Assembly: GCA_964615935.1 (NCBI GenBank)
Contig: CAZTTG010000004.1
Span: forward strand, 1 to 64,000
DNA length: 64,000 nucleotides
Origin: CAZTTG01 sp964615935
GTDB taxonomy: Bacteria; Planctomycetota; UBA1135; GCA-002686595
Direction: 5' to 3'
Part shown: positions 48,601 through 58,049 of the stretch, in pieces
Numbering within the stretch: position 1 is the stretch's first letter
How the letters are laid out: every line of letters starts with the position of its first letter
The notes under the pieces: model-generated
Told to the model about the DNA's origin: nothing
Databases searched by the model: none
The model's input: the letters and a program-made list of their open reading frames with translations, nothing else
Program-made: the position numbers and the translations under genes

Positions 48601-49715
48601 TGCGCCTGCGCTACGAGCGGCGCCAGGCGCTCGGCCCCCGACCGGGTGAGGAGTTCGAGGACGCCATCGTGCGTGCCCTGTCCCTGGAGCGGGCCGGGAA
48701 CGTCCCCAAGGCCCTCGAGGCCGCGCGCGCCGGCGGCGAGCCCCGCTCGCTGCTGGGCCGCACCGTGCTGGCCCGGCTCCTGCACAAGGCCGGCGAGCAG
48801 CGCGCGGCGCTGGAGATCTACCGCGAGGCCAGCCTGTCGATCTCCGCCGAAGCCCTGGCCGGGATGGTGCCCGAGCTCCTGACCTTCCTGAGCGCGGCCG
48901 GGCACCTGGCCCCCGAGGCGGTCCCGATCCCCACGGTCACCCATGAGCTCGACCTCCTGTCCCGCCGCCTGCCGCACGACGCGTGCGTCGCCCTGGCCCG
49001 GGCCGCTCACCAGCTCGACATCGGGACCCAGTCGTGGGAGCTGCGCGTCCGGCGCGCCTTCGACGTCCTCGACGATTTCCGCGCCGCGACCGGGGGCGCT
49101 TCGATCAGCAGCCTGAACCCCGACGCGGTGCGGGGCTGGAAGGAGCTCCTCCAGGAGCTGGACCCGGCCCGCGCCGAGCGCTTCGTCCGGGGCGAGCTCC
49201 CCCACGACGCGAGCTCCCTGGAGCTGTGGCTCATGCTGGGCGAGACCCTGGAGGCCCAGGCTCGCTACCCCGAGGCGATCGCCCACTACGAGCTGGTGTT
49301 GAGGATGATGCCCGAGGCGGCCACCCGTGGCCGCGCGGCGGCCCTCCTGGCGAGCTACGGGGTCGATCACGATCGCACGAGTCGGATGCTCGAGCGCCTC
49401 GAGGCCATGAAGGGCTCCTCGGGCTCGGATCTGGCCTACTGGCGGGCCCGCTCCCAGGCCCGCAGCGGCGGGCTCGAGCGATCGCAGGCGATCGCCGCCC
49501 TGGCGCAGCTGTGGGCTCAGCCGGCCGGGATCGAGGGCGAGGTGTCGCGCGCTGAGGTGGCCCGGCTCTACGGCACCCTCCTCGTGCAGCGGGGCCAGAA
49601 GGAGGACGCCGACCTGGCGGCCGCGCTGCTGGAGGAGGCCCGGCAGGGAGTCGAGGATCCGGTGCAGCTCAACCTGATCCTGGCCCTGGCGCACCTCGCC
49701 CGGCGGATCCCCTGA
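45675..49715 (+). CDS. Very large TPR-repeat protein with an N-terminal membrane anchor
   Basis: A 1346-residue protein. A hydrophobic N-terminal segment (MRALSLILLALALLLLGGLA) acts as anchor or uncleaved signal, and the rest is helical throughout with many TPR-like pairs (for example PEYEAALDELEMALHIAQNEGD and RYPEAIAHYELVLRMMPE). TPR arrays hold protein complexes. No catalytic motif is visible. Leu, Glu, Arg and Ala dominate. It follows the sigma-54 activator by 82 bp and precedes the ECF sigma gene by 95 bp, all on the plus strand. Large TPR proteins occur beside XrtA exopolysaccharide loci, but orthology cannot be checked here. Confidence 0.82.
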   Translation: MRALSLILLALALLLLGGLARMTVHNVSRDAPGLLASATRRAAGPTPEYEAALDELEMALHIAQNEGDVETIAGVLLRRGTILRRLHAVEAARADFELLLARYRPGDEPVILQLVGLDVLAGDRSGALERVDALLQESRDSPTAWGWRGRLLVMASDERIAECNQHLYETLPRETAQQGRELVHRLTGMTPEDPLRSSVMFALRELFPTQYEANSREVMRLVGLASEEVTQAREALVESFAGPVRADSALEYLKLLQRGGHDHAAVDFGLAISTHRSVQRDLALMGHLAAALIGLGRAGLAADLIDERLSRRTAPDSRFFRTWCEALVQAQRWPELAFVANQMRIAAEGDGINLPRFYAGLAMSHTGQTRAAAGALERCLAAPAWPMPYAGAEGEAWRLLAACRREEGGGRREWEALRMATELGPDASGEAWLRLAELTEEYEPRSLWEAEEQFAHGMRLLPERLDELMPRWREIGERHLSQTQTRIELEADRLANRGRFVPQARVGAYELLRLAETWWERGKPVGVISAASRLLQSHPGLLPALDLRIRAFLATEDWQAAGADLLDCLEHDGAADGTLRRLRALPEGALTPEQQLRVMRLDPTRTGRIVLARGMRERGEQQRALDGLLSLGLDELGEAGRLLAAQLLLDLEQPGAAVELLENLPEDSPRFGDALLLRLQAATATGSDPQARSLLEPLAARSDLDREAVIARCLELRSAGLLRAARAGLMMLDARADTRGSDVMLALGVTALLAGDSTLALESLDRAEAFETDGSPALGRVLLALQDRAWSHLPSLARDLHASGLEPNPIQAAILAVLHERLAEGSILAAAGLREEPNDLGWMLATAVSRSMLNDPIEIPAELGESAEPALMDLLHGEAGRRRYPRDSLGLLLALESPPWLPWAVARLDEMVESRVGGPWSAWLLARAHQRLGDGASAIRVLREATGVWPDFAPCWDLLEHCEEERRGRPDHMDLLRLRYERRQALGPRPGEEFEDAIVRALSLERAGNVPKALEAARAGGEPRSLLGRTVLARLLHKAGEQRAALEIYREASLSISAEALAGMVPELLTFLSAAGHLAPEAVPIPTVTHELDLLSRRLPHDACVALARAAHQLDIGTQSWELRVRRAFDVLDDFRAATGGASISSLNPDAVRGWKELLQELDPARAERFVRGELPHDASSLELWLMLGETLEAQARYPEAIAHYELVLRMMPEAATRGRAAALLASYGVDHDRTSRMLERLEAMKGSSGSDLAYWRARSQARSGGLERSQAIAALAQLWAQPAGIEGEVSRAEVARLYGTLLVQRGQKEDADLAAALLEEARQGVEDPVQLNLILALAHLARRIP

Positions 49716-49787
49716 GCCGCTCGGGACCGGGACCCGCGCCCGCTCGAGCGCGCGGGGTCCCTCCCCGCGGGCTCGCGCGGCTCGCGG

Positions 49788-49793
49788 TACAAT
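49788..49793 (+). promoter_or_regulatory. -10-like hexamer upstream of the ECF sigma gene
   Basis: TACAAT lies 18 nt before the ATG at 49811, identical to the hexamer before aroA. No convincing -35 precedes it. Confidence 0.35.
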
Positions 49794-49810
49794 GGGCCGC
49801 GCCCCAGCCC

Positions 49811-50410
49811 ATGACCTCCCCCACCCGAGCCCGCTTCGAGGACGCGTCGCGAGGTGACCAGGACGCGGTGGAGGGTCTCCTGCAGGAGCTCCTGCCCGGG
49901 CTTCGGGGGTACCTGCGGCGGCACGGGGGCGGCGCCGTGGGTGCGGTGGAGTCCAGCTCCGACCTGGCCCAGTCGGTGTGCCGGGAGGTGCTCGAGCACC
50001 TGGGCGACGCGCGCCTGGAGTGGCGCGGCGAGGCGCAGTTCCGGGCCTGGCTCTACAACGCCGCGATGCTGAAGCTGCGCCAGCGGCGGCGCTTCTGGAG
50101 AGCCGACCGGCGCGACCGCGCGCGCGAGGTCCGACCGGCCGAGACCGGCTCCTCCGGAGGCCTGGAGGCCCTGCTGCGCACCGAGAGCACCCCCAGCGGC
50201 AAGGTCCTGGCGGGCGAGGAGGCCGAGCGCCTGAGGCGCGCCCTGGACGAGCTGCCGGAGCGCTACCGCCGCATCATCGAGCTGTCCCAGCTCGAGGGCC
50301 TGGGACACGCCGAGGTCTCCGGGCGCCTGGGGATCAGCGAGGCCAACTCGCGCATGCTGCTGTCGAGGGCCCTGGCGCGCTTGACCACCCTGGCCCTGCG
50401 ACGCACCTGA
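49811..50410 (+). CDS. ECF-type RNA polymerase sigma factor
   Basis: A 199-residue sigma-70-family protein. Region 2 is at about 25-90 (SSDLAQSVCREVLEHLGD and FRAWLYNAAMLKLRQRRRFW) and region 4 at about 140-195 (LDELPERYRRIIELSQLEGLGHAEVSGRLGISEANSRMLLSRAL). This type is abundant in planctomycetes, frequently beside Ser/Thr kinases with TPR tails, as here. There is no anti-sigma gene with a zinc-binding motif next to it. Its targets are unknown. It converges with the broken beta-propeller gene, 70 bp away. Confidence 0.9.
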   Translation: MTSPTRARFEDASRGDQDAVEGLLQELLPGLRGYLRRHGGGAVGAVESSSDLAQSVCREVLEHLGDARLEWRGEAQFRAWLYNAAMLKLRQRRRFWRADRRDRAREVRPAETGSSGGLEALLRTESTPSGKVLAGEEAERLRRALDELPERYRRIIELSQLEGLGHAEVSGRLGISEANSRMLLSRALARLTTLALRRT

Positions 50411-50480
50411 CCGGCCGTGAACGCGAGGCGGCCGCGCCCGGCACAGGCCCGGACGCGGCGCGCGGGGGGGCGATCCGCGG

Positions 50481-52009
50481 TCACGGCAACAGCGTGATCC
50501 GGACCGCGTTGGAGAGTCCGACCCCCTGGATCGCCCCCGAATCCCGGCAGGCCCACTGGAGGTAGAGATCCTGGGGCCCCCCGCCTCCGCTCAGGATGGC
50601 CGTGCCGACCCCCTCGTCGTCGGTCGACATGCCGACGGGCGACATGGGGAAGTCGGGGACCAGGGTGCCGCCGTAGAAGGGCCTCGGATTCGACACGGTC
50701 GATACGAAGAGGACCCCGCGGGCATCCTCCGCGCCCAGCACCACCCTCGCCAGGGCGGTGTCGCCCGAGGCCAGGCTGCCGCACACCCCCAGGGTCGCGG
50801 TCCAGTGGCTCCCGCCCTCCAGGCCGTAGCCGAGCTCGATCGCGACGTTCTTGCAGGTCTGGTGCACGAAGATGTCGCCCTGGTCGTTGGTGTCCCAGTC
50901 CACCAGGTTGTCGGACTCGCTCTCGAAGACCACCGCCCGGCCATCGCCGGAGATGTCGAGTCCCGTGTAGCCGGCGCTCTCCGCGTTGCCCGGCCAACCC
51001 CGGGTCTCGATGCTGGCGCGCAGCATCTGGCGGGTCCCCCGATCGAAGAGGAACACGTCGGTCCAGCGGGTGGCGTTCATGGTGAGGTTGGTGGCGTTGC
51101 TGCGGAAGGCGACCCGCTGGCCGTCGTCCGAGATCTCGGACTCCTTGCAGTTCCACCAGCCCGAGGGGCTCCAGGACTTGACCCCCAGGGAGCTGACGCT
51201 GACCAGATCGGTGGTGTCCGCCACCAGGTCGCGGACGTAGACGTCCTCGAAGGTGTCGGTGTCCAGGGGGTGCAGGTTGGTGGAGCGCGAGTCGAAGGAC
51301 ACCGCCGTCCCGTCGGCCGAGATGCTGGGGGAGTTGCACGAGCCGTCGTTGGTCACCCCGCCCGGGCCCAGGCTGACCATCGTGGTCAGGCCGGCGGCCA
51401 TGTCGCGCACGTAGATGTGCGTGGTGGTGGCGAGCGTGGGGGTGAGGTCGGTCGAGTTGCTGGCGAAGGCCACCAGGTTGCCGTCGCCGGAGATCGAGGG
51501 CTTGGTGCCGCCCTTGTCGGCGACCCCGCCGCTCCAGCTCCGGGTCACCAGCTCGAGGGTGCCGCTCACCCGGTCGTAGCGGAAGACGTCCGGCTTGCCG
51601 TTGAAGTCCCCGGAGACGAAGTTCGAGGCGTCGGTCTCGAAGACCACCCAGCGGCCGTCCCTGGAGACCGAGACCTCCCGGTTGAAGTTGTTGCCCTGGC
51701 CCCAGGGGCCCTCGATGCGGGTGGTGAGCCCGTTGCCCTCGTCGAAGATCCCGTTGAGGTCCGGATCGCGGCCGTGGACGTACACGTCCGGCCAGCCGTT
51801 GGTGTCGGGGACCACCAGGTTGGTGGCGGCGCTGCTGAAGGCCACGATGGCTCCCGAGCCCGACAGGCCGGGGTAGCTGCTGGAGCTGTTGCCCTTGGTC
51901 CCCGCGGAGTTGATGCTGACGGTGGTGGTGACGCCGTTGCCCTCGTCGAAGATGCCGTTGCCGTCCGGATCCCGGTCGTGGGCGACGACGTCGCTGGTGA
52001 GCGACCGCT
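50481..52009 (-). pseudogene. 5'-truncated secreted beta-propeller protein
   Basis: About 500 residues of WD40/TolB-like propeller repeats, each with a form of SxSxDGxxVxFxSxAxNLVxxDTNGxxDVYV, for example VSRDGRWVVFETDASNFVSGDFNGKPD. The C-terminal module ends with LQWACRDSGAIQGVGLSNA, as I recall from planctomycete exported proteins. The frame opens directly at the stop codon of the upstream kinase (52010) in mid-repeat (ERSLTSDVVAHDRDPDGNG): there is no ATG, GTG or TTG start, signal peptide or first blade. The 5' end is therefore lost by deletion or by misassembly. Calcium-binding-like DPDGNGIFDEGNG loops are present. Confidence 0.78.
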
Positions 52010-54719
52010 CTACTCGCGCAGCCGATCGCGGCAGCGCTCCGCCTCCTCGGGCATCCCGCAGCCGTCGAAGAAGGTCGCCGCCGCGACCAGCGCCCGCTGC
52101 AGCGTGTCGGCCGAGCCGGTCGATTCGGCCAGGGCCACGGCCTCCCGGATGCACTCCTCGCCCTCGGACGCGCGGGCCAGATCGGCCAGGGCGCCGGCGC
52201 GTCCCATCAGGCCGCGGATGACCCCCACGATCTGGGTGGGGTGGGAGCGCAGGACGGCCACGCCGCCCGCGAGGGCCTCCTCGGCGGCCTCGGGGCGGCC
52301 CTGCATCACCAGGAACTCGCCCCGGTTCAGGAGGGAGAAGCCCAGCAAGGGATGCTCCTCGCCGAGGACCTCGCGCTGCAGCGGGATCAGATCGGCGTAG
52401 AGCTCCTCGGCCTCCTCGAGGCGGCCCAGCCTCCCCAGCGCCGCCGCGAGGTTGCTCATGGCGAGGATCACCCGATCGCTCTCGGGCGGGAGCACCCGGC
52501 GGAAGATCGAGAGGGCCGTCTCGAGATGCTCCACCTCGCCCACGGGATCGCCCGAGAGGTACAGCACCTGCGCCAGGTTCAGCCGCAGCCCGGCCTCCAC
52601 ATCCCCGCCGTCCTTCCACAGGACCCGCGCCATCTCGACGGCCTCCTCGTTCGAGGCGCGGGCCTCCTCGAGGCGCCCCAGCCAGCGCAGCGCCAGGGCC
52701 TGGACTCCCAGGGCCTTGACCATCTCGGGGTGCGGGAGCTCCAGGAGATCCCGCAGGGCGGCCACCGCGGGCAGGGCGAAGTCGGCGGCGTCCTGATAGC
52801 GGCGCTGGCCGATCAGGATCGAGGCGAAGCCGGCGCTCAGGAGGGCCAGCTCGCGGTCGGCCGGGGCCTCCCGGGCCTCGCCGATCGCCATGGCCTCCCG
52901 GAAGCAACGCTCCGCCTCGGGGTGGCGATCCTGCCGCAGGGCCACGTTGCCCTGGAGGGTCCAGACCGCCACCAGCTCGGCGGGGTCGATCCCGTCCACC
53001 GAGGCGAGGATCGAGAGGGCCTCCCGCACGCACGCCTCGGCCTCCTCGGGCTGGCCGAGCTCGTGGTGGGCCTTGCCCAGCCAGCGCAGGCCCAGGCCCA
53101 GGTGATAGGGATCGACCTCGGCGTCGGCCGTGCGCAGGATCGCGCAGCCCCTCTCGAGCTGATCGACCGCCTCCCGGTAGTCCCCCAGCCCGGTCAGGAC
53201 CTGCCCGATCACGAGGTGGATGCGCGCGCGGGCGAGCGGCAGGTCGGCCAGCTCCCCCTCGACGGTGGCGAGGCCCAGCTCGAGCACGTCGCGCGCCGTC
53301 AGGGTCGCGCCCCGGGCCACCTCCGGCGCGGCCCGGGTGAACATCCGCAGCACGAACTCCAGGGTGCGCTCGCTGGCCGAGGCGGCGGCGGCGGCGTCCT
53401 CCAGCGCCGCCTGCTTCGCCTCCACCGCCAGCTCCAGTTCGCGGAGCATGCCCTCGAGCTCGTCGGCATAGCGGCTCTGCTGGATCCACAGCGCGACGGG
53501 CACCCCCACCAGGAGAGCCGCGCCCAGAACCAGCGCGCTGGCCAGGGCCGGCTGGCGCTGGATCCAGCGGCGCAGGCGCACTCCGGCGCCCGGAGGGCGG
53601 GCCTCGATGGGCCTCCGCTCCAGGAGGTTGGAGAGGTCGCGGGCCAGGGCCTCGGCGTCCGGGTAGCGGCGGCTGCGCTCGAGGTCCATCGCCACCAGAC
53701 AGACGGTCTGCAGCTCGGCTCCCACGCGGCGGTTGCGCGGCCGGATGGAGTCGGGGCGCCCGTCGAGGATGCGCCGCTGGGTGGCCAGCGAGTCGTCCTC
53801 CCGATAGGGAAGCTGCAGCGTCAGGAGCTCGTACAGCGTCACCCCCAGCGCGTAGACGTCGCTGCGGCCGTCCAGATCGCCCTGGCCGCGCACCTGCTCG
53901 GGGGACATGTAGTACAGGGTCCCGATCTGCAGGCCGGAGCGCGTGACGCGCTCGGCGTCCGCGTCGTGGGTCAACCCGAAGTCGAAGAGCAGCACGCGGC
54001 CCTCCGGCGTGAGCGCCACGTTGGAGGGCTTGACGTCCCGGTGCACGACGCCGCGCTCGTGCGCGTGGGCCAGGGCCCGGGCCACCGCCAGGGCGATGCG
54101 CTGGGCGACCTCGGTCCACGAGCCCGCGTAGAGCTCAGCCGCCGGCGGGGCCCCCTCGAGCCCGGCCGCCCGGGCCACCACCGCCTGCAGGTCGGAGCCC
54201 CGCAGGCTCTCGGGCGCGCGGCCGGCGAGGGCCACCAGGGCCTGCGCCAGGGTGCAGCCCCGGATGCGCTCCATGGTGAAGAAGGGGATCCCGTCCTCCT
54301 CGCCCACCGTGTAGATGGGGATGATCCCCGGGTGCTGCAGGCGGGCGATGGCCTCGGCCTCGCGCCGGAAGCGCGCGCGAGCCGGCGAAGTAGAGCAGCT
54401 CGGGCCGGATCAGCTTGAGGGCCACCTCGCGGCCCAGCGAGGTCTGGCGGGCCCGGTACACGACCCCCATGCCCCCGCCGCCCAGGCGCTCGAGGAGCTG
54501 AAAGTCCCCCAGCCGCTCCGGCACGGATCCGTCCCCCACGCCGAGGTCGATTCCCACCGCGCGCAGCACCTCGAGGCGCGCGCGCAGTTCGTCCTCGAGC
54601 TCGGGGGCCTCCCGGCAGGCCTGCTCGAAGGCATCGCGCCGATCGGCCGGTGGATGGTCCAGGCAATGGGCCAGGATCTCCTCGGCGCGATCCGCTTCGG
54701 GGGGGGTCATCGCGTCCAT
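52010..54719 (-). pseudogene. Ser/Thr protein kinase with TPR region, frameshifted in a CG run
   Basis: From the ATG at 54719 one frame encodes a helical lead (1-70) and the kinase N lobe: GDFQLLERLGGGGMGVVYRA (71-90) and catalytic K102 in VALKLI. It ends at SRA, where the run GCGCGCGCGA (54371-54380) shifts the frame. The other frame resumes with FRREAEAIARLQHPG, then VHRDVKPSN, LFDFGLTHD, GTLYYMSPEQ, a membrane segment (RQPALASALVLGAALLVGVPVALW) and a long TPR region. Adding one CG pair gives SRARFRRE and a 903-residue protein. A homopolymer-like sequencing slip is as likely as true decay. This kinase type pairs with the ECF sigma factor nearby. Confidence 0.85.
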
Positions 54720-54758
54720 GGTAGCGCGTGCTCCCCCTGGCGGGTGAGAGGTCCTGCC

Positions 54759-54786
54759 CTCCGCGCGGCCAGTGGGCCGCGCGGAG
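54759..54786. terminator. Perfect 12-bp hairpin at the end of the exopolysaccharide operon
   Basis: CTCCGCGCGGCC (54759-54770), loop AGTG, GGCCGCGCGGAG (54775-54786), a perfect stem. It lies in the 137-bp space between the deacetylase stop (54857) and the kinase start (54719), both minus. There is no T-tract. Confidence 0.5.
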
Positions 54787-54811
54787 ACGGGTCCCCTGTC
54801 TCTAGTGGTTG

Positions 54812-54839
54812 GGCAGACGTCCCGTCGGAGGAGTCTGCC
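54812..54839. repeat. Second inverted repeat in the same spacer
   Basis: GGCAGAC (54812-54818) and GTCTGCC (54833-54839) pair with a 14-nt loop. It is nearer to the deacetylase stop than the 12-bp hairpin and may add to termination. Confidence 0.35.
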
Positions 54840-54856
54840 ATCGAACCATGCGCCCC

Positions 54857-55714
54857 TCAGCAGCGAGAGTCGCCATGCTCGTCCAGCACCTCGCTGAGGG
54901 TTCCGAAGCGGAACCCTTGCAGGAGCCGCTCCAGGCGCGGCAGGGTGCGGTCCAGGTTGAGGTAGTGCCGGAATCGCTTCAGCGGTGGCGCCGCGACGAG
55001 GGGCTGGTCGGGGTCCAGCTCCCAGGGGTGCAGGTAGATGCAGGCCGGGCGTCCCCTCCGCTCCAGCGAGCGGACGGCGGCCCGCAGCACGGCGCCCGGC
55101 AAGAGCCTGAAGTAGCCGCCGCCGCCGACGGGCCAGTTGCGGCCGAGCAGGGGAAAGGTGGACACCGGCAGCTCCAGGACCCGGCCTCCCCCGGAGGCGG
55201 CCACCGCCGAGATGCCGGGCTCGAAGCCGGGCACTCCGTAGACCGGGTGGTGGATGGGGTGCACGCTCGAGTCGTAGCGATAGCCGCGTCGCACGAGCAC
55301 GTCGAAGGCCCACCAGGTGGCCCGCGTGAGGGTGAAGGTCGAGGCGCGGAAGCCCGCCGGCCGCGGGGCGCCGGCCGCCTCGAGGGCCTCCTCGGTGCGC
55401 GCCAGGTCGGCGTCCAGCCCCTCGGGTCCCAGGTCCTGGAGGAACTCGTGCTCGAAGCCGTGGCTGGCCACCTCGTGGCCCTCCTCCAGACAACGGCGCA
55501 CCAGCTCCGGGTGGCGCTCGGCCACCCAGCCCAGCCAGAAGAAGGTCGCCCGGGCGCGCCCGCGCGCGAGGCAGTCCAGGATCCGGCCCATGCCGATCTC
55601 GAGCCGCGAGGGGACCCGGTCCCAGTCGGAGCGAGCGAAGTGCCCCCGCAGGTTGGCCACCTGCCAATACTCCTCGACGTCGAAGGAGAGGGCGTGCAGC
55701 AGGCTCGGGCTCAA
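54857..55714 (-). CDS. Polysaccharide deacetylase, XrtA/PEP-CTERM type (DUF3473)
   Basis: A 285-residue NodB-type deacetylase that removes acetyl groups from exopolysaccharide. The family start SFDVEEYWQV (10-19) has the catalytic Asp, and ASHGFEHEF carries the metal-binding His pair; FRASTFTLT and the C-terminal IYLHPWELDP (usual in DUF3473) support the exosortase A subtype. The start is TTG at 55714, overlapping the stop of the upstream transferase (TTGA), so the start is set by coupling. It is the last gene of the operon before two hairpins. Confidence 0.9.
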   Translation of the reverse strand: MSPSLLHALSFDVEEYWQVANLRGHFARSDWDRVPSRLEIGMGRILDCLARGRARATFFWLGWVAERHPELVRRCLEEGHEVASHGFEHEFLQDLGPEGLDADLARTEEALEAAGAPRPAGFRASTFTLTRATWWAFDVLVRRGYRYDSSVHPIHHPVYGVPGFEPGISAVAASGGGRVLELPVSTFPLLGRNWPVGGGGYFRLLPGAVLRAAVRSLERRGRPACIYLHPWELDPDQPLVAAPPLKRFRHYLNLDRTLPRLERLLQGFRFGTLSEVLDEHGDSRC

Positions 55715-56883
55715 GCCAGCTCCTCCACCGCCGCCACCACCCGCCGGGCGTTGCCGCGCCAGGTGAGGTCCCGCTCGACAATGGTGCGCCGCGCCGCCTC
55801 GCCGAGCCGGCGGCGAAGCTCGGGGTCCCCCACCAGGCGGATCAGGGCCGCGAGCATCTCGTCGGCGTCGCCCGGCCGCACCAGGAGCGCGTTCTCGCCG
55901 TGGGTCAGCACCTCGCGCAGGTTGGGCTGATCGGGCGCCACCACCGCCAGGCCGCTGGCCATGTACTCGTGCAGCTTGAGGGGCGAGGCGTAGGCATTGA
56001 TGGCCGGGACGAGCGCGACGTCGAAGGCCGGCAGGAGGGAGGGGATCTCGGGGTGGGGCCGCCGACCGAGGAAGTGCAGCCGGTCCCCGACGCCTCCCTC
56101 GCCGGCCAGCGCCTCGAGCCCGGGGCGCGCCGGGCCCTCGCCGATCAGGGCCAGGCGGGCGCCCGAGAGCTCGGGTCGCGTCAGGGCCCGCACCACCAGG
56201 TCCAGGCGGTGCCAGTCGCGGAAGTAGCCCACGAAGCCGAGGAGCGGGCCATCCGGCGGGAGCTCCAGGGCGCGGCGGGCCTCCGCCGGCTCAGTGCGCC
56301 CGTACTGCTGCAGGTGCACCCCGTTGGGGGTCACCAGGATCCGCTCCGCCTCGACCCCCATGTCCACCAGCATGTCGCGCAGGACCCCGCTTACCGCGCA
56401 CACCCGCGTGGCCGAGCGGAAGATCCACGACTCCAGGCGGCGCGCGGTGCGCGGGAAGGAGAGGCCCCGGGTGCGCTCGAGCTCGAGCACCATCGGCGAG
56501 TTGACCTCCAGCACGATGGGGCGGCGGCAGCGGCGCGCGGCCTGGATCCCGCCGGCGTTGCCGAAGGCGTAGCGCTCGTAGATGAAGTCGGGCTCGAAGT
56601 CCGCCGCGCTGCGCAGGAGGCGGCCGCGGCCCACCACGGTGTAGCTGTACTCGGCCAGCTCGCGGGCGAAGCGCGGCACGCGCCCGATCCACCCCCAGCC
56701 TCGGCCGCCGGACCCGTCGGCCGCGGCGTCGGTCGCGGCGGGGGCCGGCTCGCGCGACCCGCGCCGCACAAGACCGACCTCGCGCACCCTGTGGCCCTCC
56801 TCCTCGAAGGCGCGCATCAGGGCGCGGATGTGGACCGCCTGCCCGTCCTCGGCCTGCGTCCGGTGGTGGTAGAGGATCTTCAC
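55711..56883 (-). CDS. GT4 glycosyltransferase
   Basis: A 390-residue GT-B transferase. The N lobe begins KILYHHRTQAEDGQAVHIRALMRAF; the C lobe has RILVTPNGVHLQQY and the nucleotide-sugar site PLKLHEYMASGLAVVAPDQPNLREVL with the family Glu. It adds a sugar from a nucleotide donor to the lipid-linked repeat unit in the cytoplasm. GTG at 56883 overlaps the previous stop (GTGA). The gene shares 4 nt with both neighbours. Donor and linkage are not predictable. Confidence 0.9.
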   Translation of the reverse strand: MKILYHHRTQAEDGQAVHIRALMRAFEEEGHRVREVGLVRRGSREPAPAATDAAADGSGGRGWGWIGRVPRFARELAEYSYTVVGRGRLLRSAADFEPDFIYERYAFGNAGGIQAARRCRRPIVLEVNSPMVLELERTRGLSFPRTARRLESWIFRSATRVCAVSGVLRDMLVDMGVEAERILVTPNGVHLQQYGRTEPAEARRALELPPDGPLLGFVGYFRDWHRLDLVVRALTRPELSGARLALIGEGPARPGLEALAGEGGVGDRLHFLGRRPHPEIPSLLPAFDVALVPAINAYASPLKLHEYMASGLAVVAPDQPNLREVLTHGENALLVRPGDADEMLAALIRLVGDPELRRRLGEAARRTIVERDLTWRGNARRVVAAVEELA

Positions 56884-58049
56884 GGGCTGCGGAAGGAGGC
56901 GGCTCGTTCGAGGCACCCCTCCAGGGCCTCCAGGCTGGCTTCCCAGGAGAGCGGAGCAACCCCCGAGCGGAGCTTTTCCGGATCGGGGGGGGCCGCGAGC
57001 CGGGCGGCCACCAGGGCTCCCACCGCCTCCGGGTCGCGATCCGGGGCGAGGGCGCCCTCCTGCCCCTCGAGCAGCTCGGCGGTGCCGCCGGCGCGCGTCG
57101 CCACCACCGGTCGCCCCGAGGCCAGGGCCTCGAGCACCACGTTGGGCCGGCCCTCGCGCCGGCTGGTGAGCAGGAGCAGGTCGCAGGCGGCGTACCAGTC
57201 GGCGAGCCTCTCGGGCGGCGCCTCGCCGAAGAGGCGCGCACGCCCGGCGAGGCCCGCGGCGGCGATCGCGCCGCCGAGCTCCTCCGCCAGCGGCCCGGCG
57301 CCCACGAAGGCCAGGTGCGCGTCCGGCGGCGCGCCGGAGCGGAAGGCGGCCAGGGCCAGCAGGGGGTCCTTGCGGGGGATCAGGTGGCCCGCGACCAGGA
57401 CCAGGGGCGGCTTCTCCGGCAGGCCCAGCCGGCGCCGCGCGGCGCGGCGGTCCTGCGGACGGAAGGTGACCAGGTCCACTCCGTTGGGCACCAGCACGCC
57501 CCGGCCCGGCCGGCCGGTGAGGCGGTCCATGGCCTCGACCAGGTCGCGGGAGACCGCGAACCAGTGGCCGGCGATGCGCAGGTGGCGGCGGAGCTCGTCG
57601 GCCAGGCCGGCCTCGCCGGCGACCTCGAGCACGTCGCTCCCCCGGCCGCAGACCGCGAAGGGCATGCGGGCCGCGTCCAGGGCGGGCGCGGCCGCGGCCG
57701 CCGGCCAGGCGTAGTCGGCCACCACCACGTCCGGCCGGGGCTCGGCCAGCAGCTCCCGGACGCCGCGCCGCGAAAAGCGCAGGGCATTCCAGCGCGGGAA
57801 GCGCGGGAGATGGAGGTAGCGCGGCCGCCGCACCGCGATCCCCGAGCGCTCCTCGCTCGGCGGGCTCGCGGCGATCGCCCGCCAGTCCGCCGAGAGCAGC
57901 GGCAGGGGCGGGGGCGTCCAGGGTCGCGGGTGCACGATCGACACCGAGTGACCCCGCGCGCGCATCCCGGTCCACCGACGCTCGGCGAAGATCCCCTCGT
58001 GGGGCCGGGCCGGGCTGGGGTAGAGCGAGGTCAGGACCCGGATGTTCAT
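56880..58049 (-). CDS. GT4 glycosyltransferase
   Basis: A 389-residue GT-B transferase, distinct from the next one. Start MNIRVLTSLYPSPARPHEGIF, a typical exopolysaccharide GT4 N terminus. Later motifs are VLVPNGVDLVTFRPQD, PLVLVAGHLIPRKDP, and SRREGRPNVVLEALASGRPVVATRAGG with the E-x7-E-like donor site. ATG at 58049 overlaps the upstream stop by 4 nt. It would add one residue of the repeat unit. Three such overlaps in a row argue for tightly balanced expression. Confidence 0.92.
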   Translation of the reverse strand: MNIRVLTSLYPSPARPHEGIFAERRWTGMRARGHSVSIVHPRPWTPPPLPLLSADWRAIAASPPSEERSGIAVRRPRYLHLPRFPRWNALRFSRRGVRELLAEPRPDVVVADYAWPAAAAAPALDAARMPFAVCGRGSDVLEVAGEAGLADELRRHLRIAGHWFAVSRDLVEAMDRLTGRPGRGVLVPNGVDLVTFRPQDRRAARRRLGLPEKPPLVLVAGHLIPRKDPLLALAAFRSGAPPDAHLAFVGAGPLAEELGGAIAAAGLAGRARLFGEAPPERLADWYAACDLLLLTSRREGRPNVVLEALASGRPVVATRAGGTAELLEGQEGALAPDRDPEAVGALVAARLAAPPDPEKLRSGVAPLSWEASLEALEGCLERAASFRSP

